Positions 1 to 9,930 of a DNA stretch of 64,000 nucleotides are shown here, piece by piece. The position numbers were made by a program, and so were the translations under genes. The stretch spans positions 296,413-360,412 of the forward strand of contig CANNAN010000005.1 of the NCBI GenBank assembly GCA_947502635.1, read 5' to 3'. Below the pieces are notes generated by a model, which ran no database searches, was not told the origin of the DNA, and saw only the letters and a program-made list of their open reading frames with translations. How positions within the stretch are numbered: position 1 is the stretch's first letter; the number at the start of each line of letters is the position of its first letter. The stretch is from an uncultured Flavobacteriaceae bacterium. GTDB lineage: Bacteria; Bacteroidota; Bacteroidia; Flavobacteriales; Flavobacteriaceae.

Positions 1-160
1 CAATTATGCTTGCTCCAGGAAAAGGAACTCCAGATTCATCTGTTATTGTCCCTGTTACTGTAAACCTGGTAGTCTGAGCATTTCCTAAAAAGGAAAATGT
101 AGACAAAAGAAATAGCAAAATTATGCTACAACTACGTGTGGGGCTATTTGTTTTTTTCAT
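1..160 (-). CDS. SusC-type TonB-dependent receptor, 5' end only
   Basis: Only the first 53 codons are inside the window; the gene runs off the left edge. The start at 160 gives a basic N-terminus (MKKTNSPTRS), a hydrophobic stretch at residues 12-27 and a likely signal-peptidase site near GNAQ. It is followed by VTGTITDESG and PFPGAS, the opening of the carboxypeptidase-like (peptidase-associated) domain that precedes the plug of SusC outer-membrane receptors. Family knowledge: these import oligosaccharides with a SusD lipoprotein partner, which would lie to the left. What cannot be seen: plug, barrel, partner and substrate. The gene faces away from the rest of the glycan locus, so it is the first gene of a leftward operon. 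Confidence 0.85.
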   Translation of the reverse strand, partial: MKKTNSPTRSCSIILLFLLSTFSFLGNAQTTRFTVTGTITDESGVPFPGASII

Positions 161-858
161 TTAAATATTTTTAAGTTAATATTGATTGTTGGTTAAATTT
201 GTCACTCAAAATACAGTTGTAGAAATTTTTATTATTTCTTAGTCATCTGTATTTTAATGCAATACCTTAAAAAAGTATTTGACAAGATTTATAATACTCT
301 CTCATATAGTAATTTGTTTCCATATTTTATTAAAGATTTAGTTGTTATTAATTAATTTGATTAAGTTTTTAATTTTAAGATAATTTTGCGTTTTATGTGT
401 CTTGTAAAAGTAATTTGCTTCAAGAGTTATAATTTATAATAGCGTATCAAATACTTGTAAATTCATATAACATGGATGTTTTTGTTGAATAAATAATATT
501 TTTTGTGTTAAAAAAGAGACAATGTAATATCTTGTAGATGTATGGGTGATTTGTATAACTTGCTGTATACGAGTGTGGAGGTGAATAAGGTTTTGGGTTC
601 GGTCTACATTTTGTAAATAGATGCTGGTAGATAAAGTACTTTGTTTATAGAATAATGGGGTTTATTAAGTAAATAGCAGAGAGGGGTAGCTGTCTGTTTT
701 ATTGAGAGTGAAAAAGAATGATTTGTTTAATTGATTGTATGCGAATTTGATAAGAAAGAAGTCTTTTAAGTTTAATCTTTGTTATATAAAAGAGGGTATC
801 TGAAAAGTGTTATTCTGAATGATAATTTCTAAGTTTTTAGACACCCTCTTTCTTGTCT
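161..858. other. 700-bp gene-free region between SusC start and symporter
   Basis: Both strands are full of stops and no coding sequence is apparent. It should hold the promoter of the leftward SusC (positions just above 160), but no convincing TAnnTTTG / TTG pair was found. The right end holds the hairpin repeat at 788-851, which ends the symporter transcript. Nothing else recognisable. Confidence 0.5.
788..851 (-). terminator. Hairpin repeat, copy 1, 3' of the SSS symporter
   Basis: Inverted arms AAAGAGGGTATCTGAAAA (from 789) and TTTTTAGACACCCTCTTT (to 851) enclose a loop containing TTCTGAATGA. The element starts 8 bp beyond the symporter stop codon and so would fold in the 3' end of that mRNA. 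The same arms and loop text recur at 6243-6325, so this is a dispersed repeat that doubles as a terminator-like hairpin. Confidence 0.65.
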
Positions 859-2595
859 CTACCACAAAAATCCATAGATGGAAGAGAGAATCACTATAAT
901 TATAAAGGCTATCATATTAAAAGATTTATCAGTTTTAAAAATTTGAGAGCCCAGGGTGATCGCTTTTTGATTATTGGTTTTATTTGTGAAAATAAAATAC
1001 AAACAAGTAATATTCATAAATAAAAATAGTGCGCCAATCCAAGGAGGAAGTAGAATATCGTTGGTAAATATTCTAAAGGCAAAAGGGATGGATGTTAATA
1101 GCATAGTTCCAAGAATTAAAAATGCAGATTTTGAACTTGTTTTTTTATCTACACTATAAGGTTTATCAAGGTATGATAAGCATACTATTAATGTCGATAA
1201 TACAACAAAAGAAATAGTCATACGATAGAAAAATGGTATGTCGGTCATTATAAATAACCCAATAGATAAAGGGACACATAATAAAGCGACCCATAGTGCA
1301 GCTTTCGCACTTGTTCGTTTCCAAAACATGCCAAATATAATAGAGACAAAAGCACCAGGGCTTATAAAGCCTGTAAACTCTTGGATGAATTGAAATGCCT
1401 GATCGAGTTCAAGCATGCTTAAAAGAGGCGCTACTAACATGCCAACTAGCAAAGCGCCCGCTGCGGTTATTTTTCCAACTTTAACCAGATGTTTTTGAGA
1501 AGCATTTTTCTTAAATATAGGCTTGTACAAATCTAACGTAGCAATAGTTGATACACTATTAACTAACGAGCTAATAGAGCTCCCGATAGCTGCTACTAAA
1601 GCTGCAAAAACGAGCCCTTTTATACCTATTGGTACGAGTTGACTAAGTACCCAGGGGAATGCTTCATCTGGTTTGCCTATGTCTGCTTGTAATGCATAAG
1701 CGGCCATTCCTGGTATGACTGCTATTACTGGCATTAAAATTTTTAATAAAGCAGCAGAAGCAACGCCTTTTTGAGCTTCCTTTATGTTTTTTGCAGCTAA
1801 AGCACGTTGAATAATAAATTGATTACCACCCCAATAATATAAATTAGTGATCCACATACCGCCAACTAAAACACTAATTCCAGGAACACTACTAAAGTAT
1901 TCATGTCCTTTATCTAGAATCATATCAAACCTTTCGGGAGCAAACTTATATAAATTAGAAATGCCATTAAAAACACTGCCATCTCCAAGAGTATAAAGTG
2001 CTGCTCCAGCAGCAATTAATCCTCCTATTAATAAGACAACAGCTTGTATAACATCTGTCCATACAACAGCTTTTAATCCTCCAAAAATGGAAAAGGAAGC
2101 CGAATAAATAACTAATCCTAGAACCCCGACAAGAATAGGTAGTCCTGTTAAATTTTCAATAGCTAAACCACCTAGGTAAAAAATAGAAGAGATATTAACA
2201 AAAACGTATAGAATGATTAAAATAAAACTAAAACAAATGCGTACACGATTATCAAATCTATTTTTCAGAAATTGAGGGATCGAGAAAATTTTTTTCTCAA
2301 GAAAAACAGGTAAAAGGTATTTTGCAACTAAAATTAAAGTTAAGGCAGACATAAGCTCATAGCCGCCAATAGCTAGTCCGATAGCATACCCAGATCCGTT
2401 CGTTCCTAAAATTTGTTCGGCCGAAATATTGGAGGCAATTAGAGAGCCACCAACAATCCACCATGGTAAAGATTTGCTAGCTAAAAAATAATCTGAAGCA
2501 TTTTTATATTTAGCTCGAGACATCCATAGGCCATACCCTATGATTCCAAATAAATAAGTGAATAATATTATAAGATCTAAATTTGATAAAAACAT
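859..2595 (-). CDS. Sodium/solute symporter, SSS (SGLT-like) family
   Basis: A 578-residue inner-membrane protein with about 14 hydrophobic segments, the size of bacterial sodium/glucose symporters. The N-terminal segment (residues 5-25) is followed by NASDYFLASKSLPWW (residues about 32-46) and by SLIASNISAEQILGTNGSGY (about 52-71), the conserved TM1-TM2 region of SSS proteins. Family role: Na+-coupled uptake of a monosaccharide or similar small solute. It lies in the glycan locus, downstream of the AraC gene on the same strand (118-bp gap), so it probably takes up the sugar released by the neighbouring GH3 enzyme; that substrate is inferred. The last segment ends close to the C-terminus. A hairpin repeat follows the stop codon. 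Confidence 0.9.
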   Translation of the reverse strand: MFLSNLDLIILFTYLFGIIGYGLWMSRAKYKNASDYFLASKSLPWWIVGGSLIASNISAEQILGTNGSGYAIGLAIGGYELMSALTLILVAKYLLPVFLEKKIFSIPQFLKNRFDNRVRICFSFILIILYVFVNISSIFYLGGLAIENLTGLPILVGVLGLVIYSASFSIFGGLKAVVWTDVIQAVVLLIGGLIAAGAALYTLGDGSVFNGISNLYKFAPERFDMILDKGHEYFSSVPGISVLVGGMWITNLYYWGGNQFIIQRALAAKNIKEAQKGVASAALLKILMPVIAVIPGMAAYALQADIGKPDEAFPWVLSQLVPIGIKGLVFAALVAAIGSSISSLVNSVSTIATLDLYKPIFKKNASQKHLVKVGKITAAGALLVGMLVAPLLSMLELDQAFQFIQEFTGFISPGAFVSIIFGMFWKRTSAKAALWVALLCVPLSIGLFIMTDIPFFYRMTISFVVLSTLIVCLSYLDKPYSVDKKTSSKSAFLILGTMLLTSIPFAFRIFTNDILLPPWIGALFLFMNITCLYFIFTNKTNNQKAITLGSQIFKTDKSFNMIAFIIIVILSSIYGFLW

Positions 2596-2713
2596 GATTT
2601 ACTAATTAGGTTAGCTTCAAAAGTATAAAGGCCTAATTGTAATTAAAGAATCAAATAGCTAGTAGTGGTATGGTTTAGTAAGATAAACGTTCGTTTTGGC
2701 TTAGCCGTACGTG

Positions 2714-3829
2714 TTAATTTTTTGGAAAAATACTTTTTTTGTATTCAGAAGGTGTCTGTCCTGTGTTTTTTTTAAAAGCAGCATTAAATGTGGTTTTAGA
2801 ATTAAAACCTGCTTCCATGGCTATTACCATTAATTTATAATCTTTGTGTTTTTCAGAATTCATTAATTTTTTAACTTCATGTACTCTGTACCTATTAACA
2901 AAATCGTAATAGTTAGTTTGAAACTGTTTTGATAAAACTTCTGATACGTAGTTTTCTGAGGTAGCAACCTCCTTACTTAAGTCTTTTAACTGCAACTTTC
3001 TGTTTTTATATAATTGCTTTTCTTCCATTACAGTAAGTATTTTTTCTTCAATGCTTTTAAGGCGTTCAACATCTAATTCATATGATTTGCTGTTAGGAGA
3101 CGTTTGGTTGTTTTTTCTTTTTGATGCATCAATACCTATAATTTTTCGATATGCAATTATTAATCCAGCAGTTGTAACCATTGTTAGATATAAATTGTTT
3201 GGATAGGACAAAATACTTTCAGGATACCAATATAAATCTTGAACTATTTGTATAATAGACAAAAATGCAATAATGCCAAGCACGATAAATAAGTAATAAA
3301 CATCTCTGTTTGTTTTTATAGGCTGCTTTTTTATAATGGAATAACTTAAAGCTAACCCTGTAATATGAATAATCGTGATGACTACTTTTATAATCCAATA
3401 TTCTATATGAGCAAAAGAGCTTTCAGTAAGAAAATAACGATCTCTTAAAGTTAAATCTCCTAATAAAATGTAATACGATTTTATGAAAAAATAACAAAAC
3501 ATAATGCAAAAGGATAAGAATAATAATTGAAAGACTCTTTTATGAAACGCTTCCTTTTTATTGTAAGTGATTAAGGTTAATTTATAGAGTGCAATTGGTG
3601 TGAATGCCGACCAAGGGAGGTAGGCTAATGTGAAATTTGGAGAATAAAAAAACAGATTAAATAAGCCAACATAATTAAATAAATCTAAAACAATAGATAA
3701 TACAAACGTACTATACCATAGTGTTAATTTTTTGTCGGAATAAGAGAGGAGTAAAATATATAAAAGAAATAAATTAAGCAGCCCGAAAATATGGTAATGC
3801 TTTAGTATTTCTGATAAGAAATGGGACAT
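2714..3829 (-). CDS. Membrane-bound AraC-family transcriptional regulator
   Basis: 371 residues. The first ~235 are hydrophobic with about seven predicted membrane segments; a basic linker leads to a C-terminal AraC-type double helix-turn-helix (about residues 270-371) with LKDLSKEVATSENYVSEVLS as first helix pair and the typical ending MEAGFNSKTTFNAAFKK and GQTPSEYK. This 7TM-AraC arrangement is common in Flavobacteriaceae and couples a membrane signal to transcription of nearby genes; the ligand is unknown. It precedes the SSS symporter on the same strand and is divergent from the GPH symporter across 392 bp, so both are candidate targets. The domain plan matches the larger regulator at 22820-24352. 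Confidence 0.88.
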   Translation of the reverse strand: MSHFLSEILKHYHIFGLLNLFLLYILLLSYSDKKLTLWYSTFVLSIVLDLFNYVGLFNLFFYSPNFTLAYLPWSAFTPIALYKLTLITYNKKEAFHKRVFQLLFLSFCIMFCYFFIKSYYILLGDLTLRDRYFLTESSFAHIEYWIIKVVITIIHITGLALSYSIIKKQPIKTNRDVYYLFIVLGIIAFLSIIQIVQDLYWYPESILSYPNNLYLTMVTTAGLIIAYRKIIGIDASKRKNNQTSPNSKSYELDVERLKSIEEKILTVMEEKQLYKNRKLQLKDLSKEVATSENYVSEVLSKQFQTNYYDFVNRYRVHEVKKLMNSEKHKDYKLMVIAMEAGFNSKTTFNAAFKKNTGQTPSEYKKSIFPKN

Positions 3830-4221
3830 TCTAAATAATCTGGATTTAAATTAAAGTGTTGAATTTAGCATAATTATTTAATCTAGAAAAGAATCATGAA
3901 CTGTTGTTTGGTATAGAACTTATCTTGACTAACGATGCTATGCCTTTCAAAAGGTCCTTAATCTGAAAAATTTCAACTTATTTTCGGTTAAAAATAAAAA
4001 GTAAAGATGAGCTCGCATTGGAAGTTGATGGTGTTTATTTCTAACTAAGAACGGTAAAACATTTTTTTGTAAGCTAAATGAGAGAATAATATCGGATTTC
4101 AAAGAAAAAGTATTTAAATTCAAACCATGAAAAAGCTAATTTAACCTGCAATTAATTGATAAAAAAAGTAAGAATTAATTAATCGTTCAAGCTTTAGTGA
4201 TACAACATATAATTAATATTT
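3830..4221. other. Divergent intergenic region, AraC / GPH symporter
   Basis: 392 bp with stops in all frames. It must contain the promoters of both divergent genes. No complete TTG / TAnnTTTG promoter or clear palindrome was identified. It is purine/AT-rich near the GPH start. Confidence 0.4.
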
Positions 4222-5823
4222 ATGATAAAAGATAGAGTCTCAATAACCGAAAAAATAGGATATGCATTAGGAGATGGTGCTGCCAATATTGCCTGGAGAG
4301 GTGTGGCAACATTTTTGTTTATTTTTTATACCGATGTTTTTGGGTTAAACCCTGCAACGGTTGGCGTGTTATTTTTAGTGGCTCGATTTAGTGATGGTAT
4401 TAGTGATATAATCATGGGGGTTGTGGGAGATAGAACCAAGTCTAAATATGGAAAATTTCGCCCCTGGATTTTGTGGACAGCGATTCCGTTGGCAGCCATT
4501 CTTTCATTACTTTTTACAAGCCCAGATTTAAGCGATTCTGGGAAAATTGTATACGCATACATTACATACATATTATTTACGCTCATTTATACGGCTAATA
4601 ATATACCCTATGGGGCATTAATGGCGGTTATGACTGGAGATGATAAAGTGCGAACAAGTATAGGGTCTTTTAGAATGGTTGGTGCTTTTGGTGGTGGTAT
4701 GCTTGTGCAAGGTGTATTGCTTTTTTTAGTGGCTTATTTTGGGAATATTAACCCTGCGGTTAAAGTAGATAAACTAGATGAGGCGAAATTTAGAGTTGAG
4801 GTGTCTGCACCATCAGATGTATCTAATGTTAATATAAAAACTGAAGATGGAATTGCTTTATTTACTTGGGATGATGAAACTATTAGTGAAGAAGAAAATA
4901 CACCAACACATGCGAAAAGCTTTTCTGTTGAAGCGGGTAAACCCTATAGATTTATTGTAACAGGAGAAACAAATATTGATGCCGATAAAATCTCTATTAT
5001 TGATCAAAAACAAGGCTATAGTAACTCAATGTATGTGCTTTCAGTGTTTTTGGCCATTTTTATGTTTATAACATTTTATACAACAAAAGAAAGAGTCGCT
5101 CCACCTAAAGATCAAAAAAGTAATTTGGCAAAAGATTTAAAAGATTTAATATCTAATAAACCCTGGTTGATTTTGTTGGCAGTGGGTTTATTATTTAATA
5201 TTTATAATTCAATAAAGCAAGGTATTGTTGTTATCTATTTTACCCATTATTTAAATGATCAATTATTAGCAGCAAGCTTTTTAATTGGACTCATGTTAGC
5301 GTCAATTGCGGGTGCTATAATAACAGCCCCTTTAGGGAAGAAATTAGGTAAGCGAAATCTATTTATTTATGCTCTAATTTTATCTGGTTTAGTAAATGCA
5401 TTATTCGTTTTTTGCGGTCCAGACGATGTGGGAGCCATTTTTACTATTGGTATAGTTTCAGAATTTTTAGCAGCAATTTTCCCAACCTTGTTTTTTGTAA
5501 TGCTGGGAGATGCAGCCGATTATTCTGAGTTTAAAAATGGCAGACGAGCCACTGGACTTATCTATTCTGCAGGATCATTTGCAACCAAGTTTGGAGGCGG
5601 TATAGCAGGTGCTGTTATTGGTTTTGTTTTGGCAACCTTTAATTATGACGGACAAGATGCGGTTGCTATTAGTGGTGCTATTCCTGGTATAGTGATGTTG
5701 ATGAGTTGGATTCCTGCAATAGTATCTTTAATTGCTGCAGTTTTTATGTTTTTCTATCCACTAAATCAAAAGAAATTAGATGAAGTAACTTTGGAACTGA
5801 ATACCAGAAGAGTATCAGAATAG
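4222..5823 (+). CDS. GPH-family sugar:cation symporter with periplasmic insert
   Basis: 533 residues of the MFS_2 (glycoside-pentoside-hexuronide:cation) family. Diagnostic parts: KIGYALGDGAANIAW (residues 11-25), FSDGISDIIMG with DRTKSKYGKFRPW (57-82), TANNIPYGALM (124-134), and the C-terminal GDAADYSEFKNGRRATGL region. Role: proton- or sodium-coupled import of a mono- or disaccharide across the inner membrane. Odd feature: residues about 176-266, between membrane segments 5 and 6, hold a ~90-residue acidic, beta-strand-like insert where family members have a short loop; TM6 resumes at NSMYVLSVFLAIF. The insert would face the periplasm. Usual family length is about 450 residues, which the insert explains. 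Neighbours: GH3 glucosidase and SSS symporter; substrate is inferred to be a released sugar. Confidence 0.9.
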   Translation: MIKDRVSITEKIGYALGDGAANIAWRGVATFLFIFYTDVFGLNPATVGVLFLVARFSDGISDIIMGVVGDRTKSKYGKFRPWILWTAIPLAAILSLLFTSPDLSDSGKIVYAYITYILFTLIYTANNIPYGALMAVMTGDDKVRTSIGSFRMVGAFGGGMLVQGVLLFLVAYFGNINPAVKVDKLDEAKFRVEVSAPSDVSNVNIKTEDGIALFTWDDETISEEENTPTHAKSFSVEAGKPYRFIVTGETNIDADKISIIDQKQGYSNSMYVLSVFLAIFMFITFYTTKERVAPPKDQKSNLAKDLKDLISNKPWLILLAVGLLFNIYNSIKQGIVVIYFTHYLNDQLLAASFLIGLMLASIAGAIITAPLGKKLGKRNLFIYALILSGLVNALFVFCGPDDVGAIFTIGIVSEFLAAIFPTLFFVMLGDAADYSEFKNGRRATGLIYSAGSFATKFGGGIAGAVIGFVLATFNYDGQDAVAISGAIPGIVMLMSWIPAIVSLIAAVFMFFYPLNQKKLDEVTLELNTRRVSE

Positions 5824-6346
5824 GTTTAAGTAATATCATCCTTGAGAAATTATAAATCTGCATTTTTGAGGATATGTTTAGATTGTGTATCAAGTATGGA
5901 ATGACAAAACAGATATATTAAAATTTTAATGAAATAAATAGGACATGTTTTTGAAATGAAGTCACATGATTCTATATAAATAACGTGATTTCGATCTAGC
6001 GTTAAGCATAATTATTTAAAAAAATTAGTGTTTTGTATCTATATAGCTGGATTGAGTGCAGTCGAAACTTATAAAATTTATCGATCTCAGATGATCTTAT
6101 GTAAAGCTTTGCTTCAATGAAAGACACCTTTATTTTAGTAATGCCCAAGGTGATAAAAACTAATATTATTGACTATAGATTAGAAATAGGTAGGCTTTAA
6201 CGTCGAACTTTATGTTGAATATTATATGATCGAGATATGTATAAAGAAAAGAGGTGTCTAAAAAGCTAGAAATTCTTCATTTTCATTCAGAACGACATTT
6301 TACTTTTTAGACCCCTCTTTTCTTTTGCAATTGTAACTAAGGGTGA
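5824..6346. other. Convergent intergenic region with hairpin repeat
   Basis: Gene-free 523 bp between the 3' ends of the GPH symporter and the GH3 gene. The first 60 bp contain a weak inverted repeat (ATCCTTGAGAAAT near 5838 against ATTTTTGAGGAT near 5862) that may end the symporter transcript. Position 6052 onward has GATTGAGTGCAGTCGAAA, resembling one arm of the repeat at 41642-41781. The strong hairpin repeat at 6243-6325 belongs to the GH3 side. No coding potential seen. Confidence 0.45.
6243..6325 (-). terminator. Hairpin repeat, copy 2, 3' of the GH3 gene
   Basis: Arms AAAGAAAAGAGGTGTCTAAA (from 6243) and TTTAGACCCCTCTTTTCTTT (to 6325) pair over 22 of 23 positions. The loop carries ATTCTTCATTTTCATTCAG, the complement of the loop text in copy 1. 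It begins 22 bp beyond the GH3 stop codon and ends in a T-rich tract on the minus strand, so it should act as an intrinsic terminator while belonging to a dispersed repeat family. Confidence 0.7.
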
Positions 6347-8650
6347 TTACTTTAATTCAAAACGTGAATTTAAAGTTGTATAAGAGCTTCCTCCGATAAA
6401 AATTTCGAATTCACCAGATTCTATAATAAAACGGCCTTGGTTATTGTAAAAACCTAGACTTGCTTTGTTTAAAACAAATTTTACGGTTTTAGTTTCACCA
6501 GTCTGTAATTCAATTAATTCAAATCCTTTTAACTCCTTTACAGGGCGTGTTGTGCTTGCAACTAAATCTCTAATATAAAGTTGCACAACTTCTTTGCCAG
6601 TAACTTTTCCTGTATTGCTTACGTCAACAGAAACATGGATGTTCTCATCCATACCAAATACTGTTTTTTCAAGTACTAAATTTTCATATTTAAAAGAAGT
6701 ATAGCTTAAGCCGTGACCAAATGGGTAAAGTGGCGTATTTTCCACATCACTATAGTGAGACCAAAAAACTAAATTAGGATTGTTGGTGTCACTAACAGGT
6801 CTTCCTGTGTTTTTATGGTTATAGTATATTGGTATTTGACCGACATTTCTAGGGAAAGTCATAGGTAGTTTGCCGCTTGGGTTATAGTCGCCATAGAGTA
6901 CTTGAGCTACTGCATGTCCAGCTTGCGTACCAAGTTGCCATGTCTCAAGAATTGCAGGAATATGATTATCTGCCCAGTTAATAGATAAAGGTCTTCCGTT
7001 ATTTAATACTAAAACAATGTTTTTGTTTACCTTATAGACCTCTTCTAGTAGGTCTTGCTGAACTCCAGGTAGATTGATGTCTGTTCTGCTTCTGGCTTCC
7101 CCACTTTGAAAACCGTGTTCTCCCAGAACCATAACCACTACATCTGCTTTCTTAGCGGCATTTATAGCATCTTTAAATTCGCTTTTATCAGTGGTGTTTA
7201 TTGTAAGTTCGTTTACGAATTGGGTGTCTCCAACAGATACATCTGCGCCTTTTTTGTAAACTAAATTATTGCCTTTGTAGTTTTGCATGCCTTCAAGTAC
7301 AGAGATTGCTGTATTGTCTTTCGATGCAATCCTCCAACTTCCTAACGGACTATTTTTTTCATTTGCTAAAGCTCCAATTAAAGCAATATTTTGACCTTCT
7401 TTTTTTAATGGGAGTAAATCATTTTCGTTTTTGAGTAAAACAATGGATTTTTTTGCCATATCCAGAACAGCATCCATATGTTTTTGACTGTTCACAACTT
7501 CTTTCTCTCTGGTTTCATCACAATACCTATAAGGATCGTCAAATAAACCTAATTCGAATTTTACAGTTAAAATTCTGCTAACAGCATCATCGATAATGCT
7601 TTCTTCAATAATCCCGTCTTTTACTAATTGTTCTAATTCAGATATGTAAATATGCGATTCCATATCCATATCAGAACCAGCTAGTACAGCCATTTTTGCA
7701 GCATCTTTTTTATCTTTTGCATATCCCCAAACGACGAGTTCTTTTATAGAAGCCCAATCGGAAATTACAAAACCTTTAAAATTCCATTCATCTTTTAGAA
7801 TATCTCTAAGCAGGTATTCATTTCCTGTAGATGGTACACCATCGTACTCGTTAAAGGCGTTCATTAAGGTTTTAACACCAGCATCAACAGCTGCTTTAAA
7901 TGGAGGTAAAGCAACATTATGAAGTGTTGAGCTACCTATATCTACCGTGTTGTATTCTTTTCCAGCTTCAGAAAACCCATAAGCAGCGAAATGTTTAGCA
8001 CAGGCAGCTATAGTATTTACTGCAGATAAATCATCTCCTTGGAATCCTTTAACTCTTGCTACTGCTATTTTACTTCCTAAAAAAGGATCTTCTCCTGCAC
8101 CTTCCATTACGCGTCCCCATCTTGGGTCTCTGGAAATATCTACCATTGGAGCAAATGTCCAATTTATGCCCACAGCCGATGCTTCTGCTGCTGCAACTTG
8201 TGCAGATTTTTCTATAGCTTCTAAGTCCCAACTTGCGGCTTCGGCTAAAGGTATTGGACTCAAGGTTTTGTAGCCGTGAATAACATCAAAGCCTATTATT
8301 AACGGAATTCCTAATCTGGATTCTTCCACAGCAATTTTTTGTACTGCTCTCACGGCTTTTGTACCTCTTACAGAAAGCATAGAGCCGACAAGTCCGTTTT
8401 TTAAGTGCTCATATTTCTTTTCTGCATCACCTTCATCAGGAACGGGGCCAGTGACATCCCAAAAGCCATTATATTGGTTCATTTGCCCAATTTTTTCTTT
8501 TAGTGTCATTATTTTAATAAGGGAATCTACTTTTTTATTGATTAGATCTGCCTCAGAATAGGTTGTTATATTATTATTGGGGTTATCGGTGCAAGCCATA
8601 AACATTATTGTTACTATTATATATGTAATGAGTTTAAATTTGAGATTCAT
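6347..8650 (-). CDS. bglX: GH3 family beta-glucosidase, lipoprotein
   Basis: 767 residues, the normal length of BglX-type exo-beta-glucosidases. A lipoprotein signal peptide ends at Cys20 (FMAC). The N-terminal TIM barrel carries KHF (219-221) and GFVISDWAS, in which Asp298 is the expected catalytic nucleophile. A second alpha/beta domain follows with KKSIVLLKNENDLLPLKK, and a C-terminal fibronectin-III-like domain contains SYTSFKYENL. Reaction: release of glucose (or a related sugar) from the non-reducing end of beta-linked oligosaccharides, retaining mechanism. The anchor places it in the periplasm or on the outer membrane. It is the only glycoside hydrolase of the locus and lies between the GPH symporter and the AraC regulator. 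Glucose specificity is a family inference. Confidence 0.92.
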   Translation of the reverse strand: MNLKFKLITYIIVTIMFMACTDNPNNNITTYSEADLINKKVDSLIKIMTLKEKIGQMNQYNGFWDVTGPVPDEGDAEKKYEHLKNGLVGSMLSVRGTKAVRAVQKIAVEESRLGIPLIIGFDVIHGYKTLSPIPLAEAASWDLEAIEKSAQVAAAEASAVGINWTFAPMVDISRDPRWGRVMEGAGEDPFLGSKIAVARVKGFQGDDLSAVNTIAACAKHFAAYGFSEAGKEYNTVDIGSSTLHNVALPPFKAAVDAGVKTLMNAFNEYDGVPSTGNEYLLRDILKDEWNFKGFVISDWASIKELVVWGYAKDKKDAAKMAVLAGSDMDMESHIYISELEQLVKDGIIEESIIDDAVSRILTVKFELGLFDDPYRYCDETREKEVVNSQKHMDAVLDMAKKSIVLLKNENDLLPLKKEGQNIALIGALANEKNSPLGSWRIASKDNTAISVLEGMQNYKGNNLVYKKGADVSVGDTQFVNELTINTTDKSEFKDAINAAKKADVVVMVLGEHGFQSGEARSRTDINLPGVQQDLLEEVYKVNKNIVLVLNNGRPLSINWADNHIPAILETWQLGTQAGHAVAQVLYGDYNPSGKLPMTFPRNVGQIPIYYNHKNTGRPVSDTNNPNLVFWSHYSDVENTPLYPFGHGLSYTSFKYENLVLEKTVFGMDENIHVSVDVSNTGKVTGKEVVQLYIRDLVASTTRPVKELKGFELIELQTGETKTVKFVLNKASLGFYNNQGRFIIESGEFEIFIGGSSYTTLNSRFELK

Positions 8651-9054
8651 AATAAAGATGTTGTTTTTTTAAGCTCCTAATAGTCAATTAGTTGTTTTTT
8701 AATAATATTATAAATATTAATAGGCCTGTACTATTTTTTACTTATATGATACTATTTTTAGTTTTTTATAAATAAAAATTGTCACAATAATATATAGTTA
8801 GTCTATTTTATATGCCTATGCTATATTATGTATAAATTTATATATATCATTGATATATAGGTTTAAATGATTCTTTTGTTCCCTAAATAAAAGCTGAAAT
8901 AATTCTTTTTATGAATATTTTCTACAAAAATATATGTATTAGCACGTATTTAATTGCCTTATATAATCAATTAATGATACTATTTTAATTCATTAATAAT
9001 TAATGGTAATGTGTTGAAGATGTTTAGATAGGTAAATGAAAAGAAAGATAAGTT
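8651..9054. other. AT-rich 400-bp spacer upstream of the GH3 gene
   Basis: Very AT-rich, with repeated ATATAT/TATATA and ATTAAT/ATTAATTAAT runs around 8780-9005, stops in all frames. It should hold the GH3 promoter and perhaps binding sites for the AraC protein encoded just upstream. No defined operator could be picked out. Confidence 0.4.
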
Positions 9055-9930
9055 TTATAAAACTCGCTTAATGCAAGCGTTAAAATCTTCTCTAAATTCA
9101 CTAGGGGTTGCATTTTTTTCTTTTTTGAAAATACGATTGAAGTTTGCAATATTATTAAATCCACATTTAAAACTTATTTCAGCGATACTTAAATCTGTTT
9201 CTAAAAGTAGTTTGCTGGCATGGCTTATGCGTGTGCTATTTACATAGATGACAAAGGTTTTTCCAGTTCGTTTTTTTATAAACCGATTAAACGAGACAGG
9301 GGTCATGTTTACGAGAGATGATATTTCATCTAGAGATATTTTTTTGTCAAAATTATTTTGAATGTAATCATAAACCTTTTTTATTTTCGAGCTGTTTTCG
9401 AAACTTCTTTTTTGTGTAGCAGAATTAGACAGCATACGTTGGTTTCTTGAACTTGCTAAGTCGTATAGTATAGATATAAATTCTAAATAATAATCGATAC
9501 CATCTGTTTTGCTAAGTTTTATAAGTCTTGGCGCCATATCTATAGAGACCTTTTTTGAAAATAGAATGCCGTGAGCAGCTTTTTCAAACATGTCTTTTAT
9601 CGGTTTGAATATATTTCTTGCTAATAGTTTTTCGTCAAGTAAATCATAATTGATGTGTATTGTAATTTCATGAATTTTTTTGCTTTGACATTTGTGTAGC
9701 TCCCATCCGTGAACTAGATTTGAGCCAACAAAAACAAGTTCGATATCATCTATTTCTTCAATACTATCTCCAGCTATTCTTCTAACACCTTTTCCATTCT
9801 GTATGAAGTTTAATTCGTATTCTGGATGAAAGTGAATAGGGAAATCAAAATCGTCTTTTACACGATCAAATACTAAAAAACTGTCTTCTGGCGTTAATTG
9901 TGTTATTTCTCTGTGGATATTATCTAGCAT
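9055..9930 (-). CDS. AraC-family regulator with cupin sensor domain
   Basis: 291 residues, soluble. N-terminal cupin-like sensing domain (about residues 10-110) with FPIHFHPEYELNFIQNGKG, the metal/sugar-binding cupin signature seen in many AraC activators. The C-terminal ~100 residues form the double helix-turn-helix: YDYIQNNFDKKISLDEISS, VSFNRFIKKRTGK and the closing CGFNNIANFNRIFKKEK. Family role: ligand-dependent activator of sugar-use genes. It is divergent from the SusC operon starting at 10144 (213-bp gap) and upstream of the GH3 gene on the same strand, so it is the best candidate regulator of both; this is inferred from position. Confidence 0.9.
   Translation of the reverse strand: MLDNIHREITQLTPEDSFLVFDRVKDDFDFPIHFHPEYELNFIQNGKGVRRIAGDSIEEIDDIELVFVGSNLVHGWELHKCQSKKIHEITIHINYDLLDEKLLARNIFKPIKDMFEKAAHGILFSKKVSIDMAPRLIKLSKTDGIDYYLEFISILYDLASSRNQRMLSNSATQKRSFENSSKIKKVYDYIQNNFDKKISLDEISSLVNMTPVSFNRFIKKRTGKTFVIYVNSTRISHASKLLLETDLSIAEISFKCGFNNIANFNRIFKKEKNATPSEFREDFNACIKRVL

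Noticed and set aside
3868..6019. Shared 15-mer AGCATAATTATTTAA at about 3868 and 6005
   Set aside because: Short and AT-only in AT-rich DNA; neighbouring sequence is not alike, so chance is sufficient.
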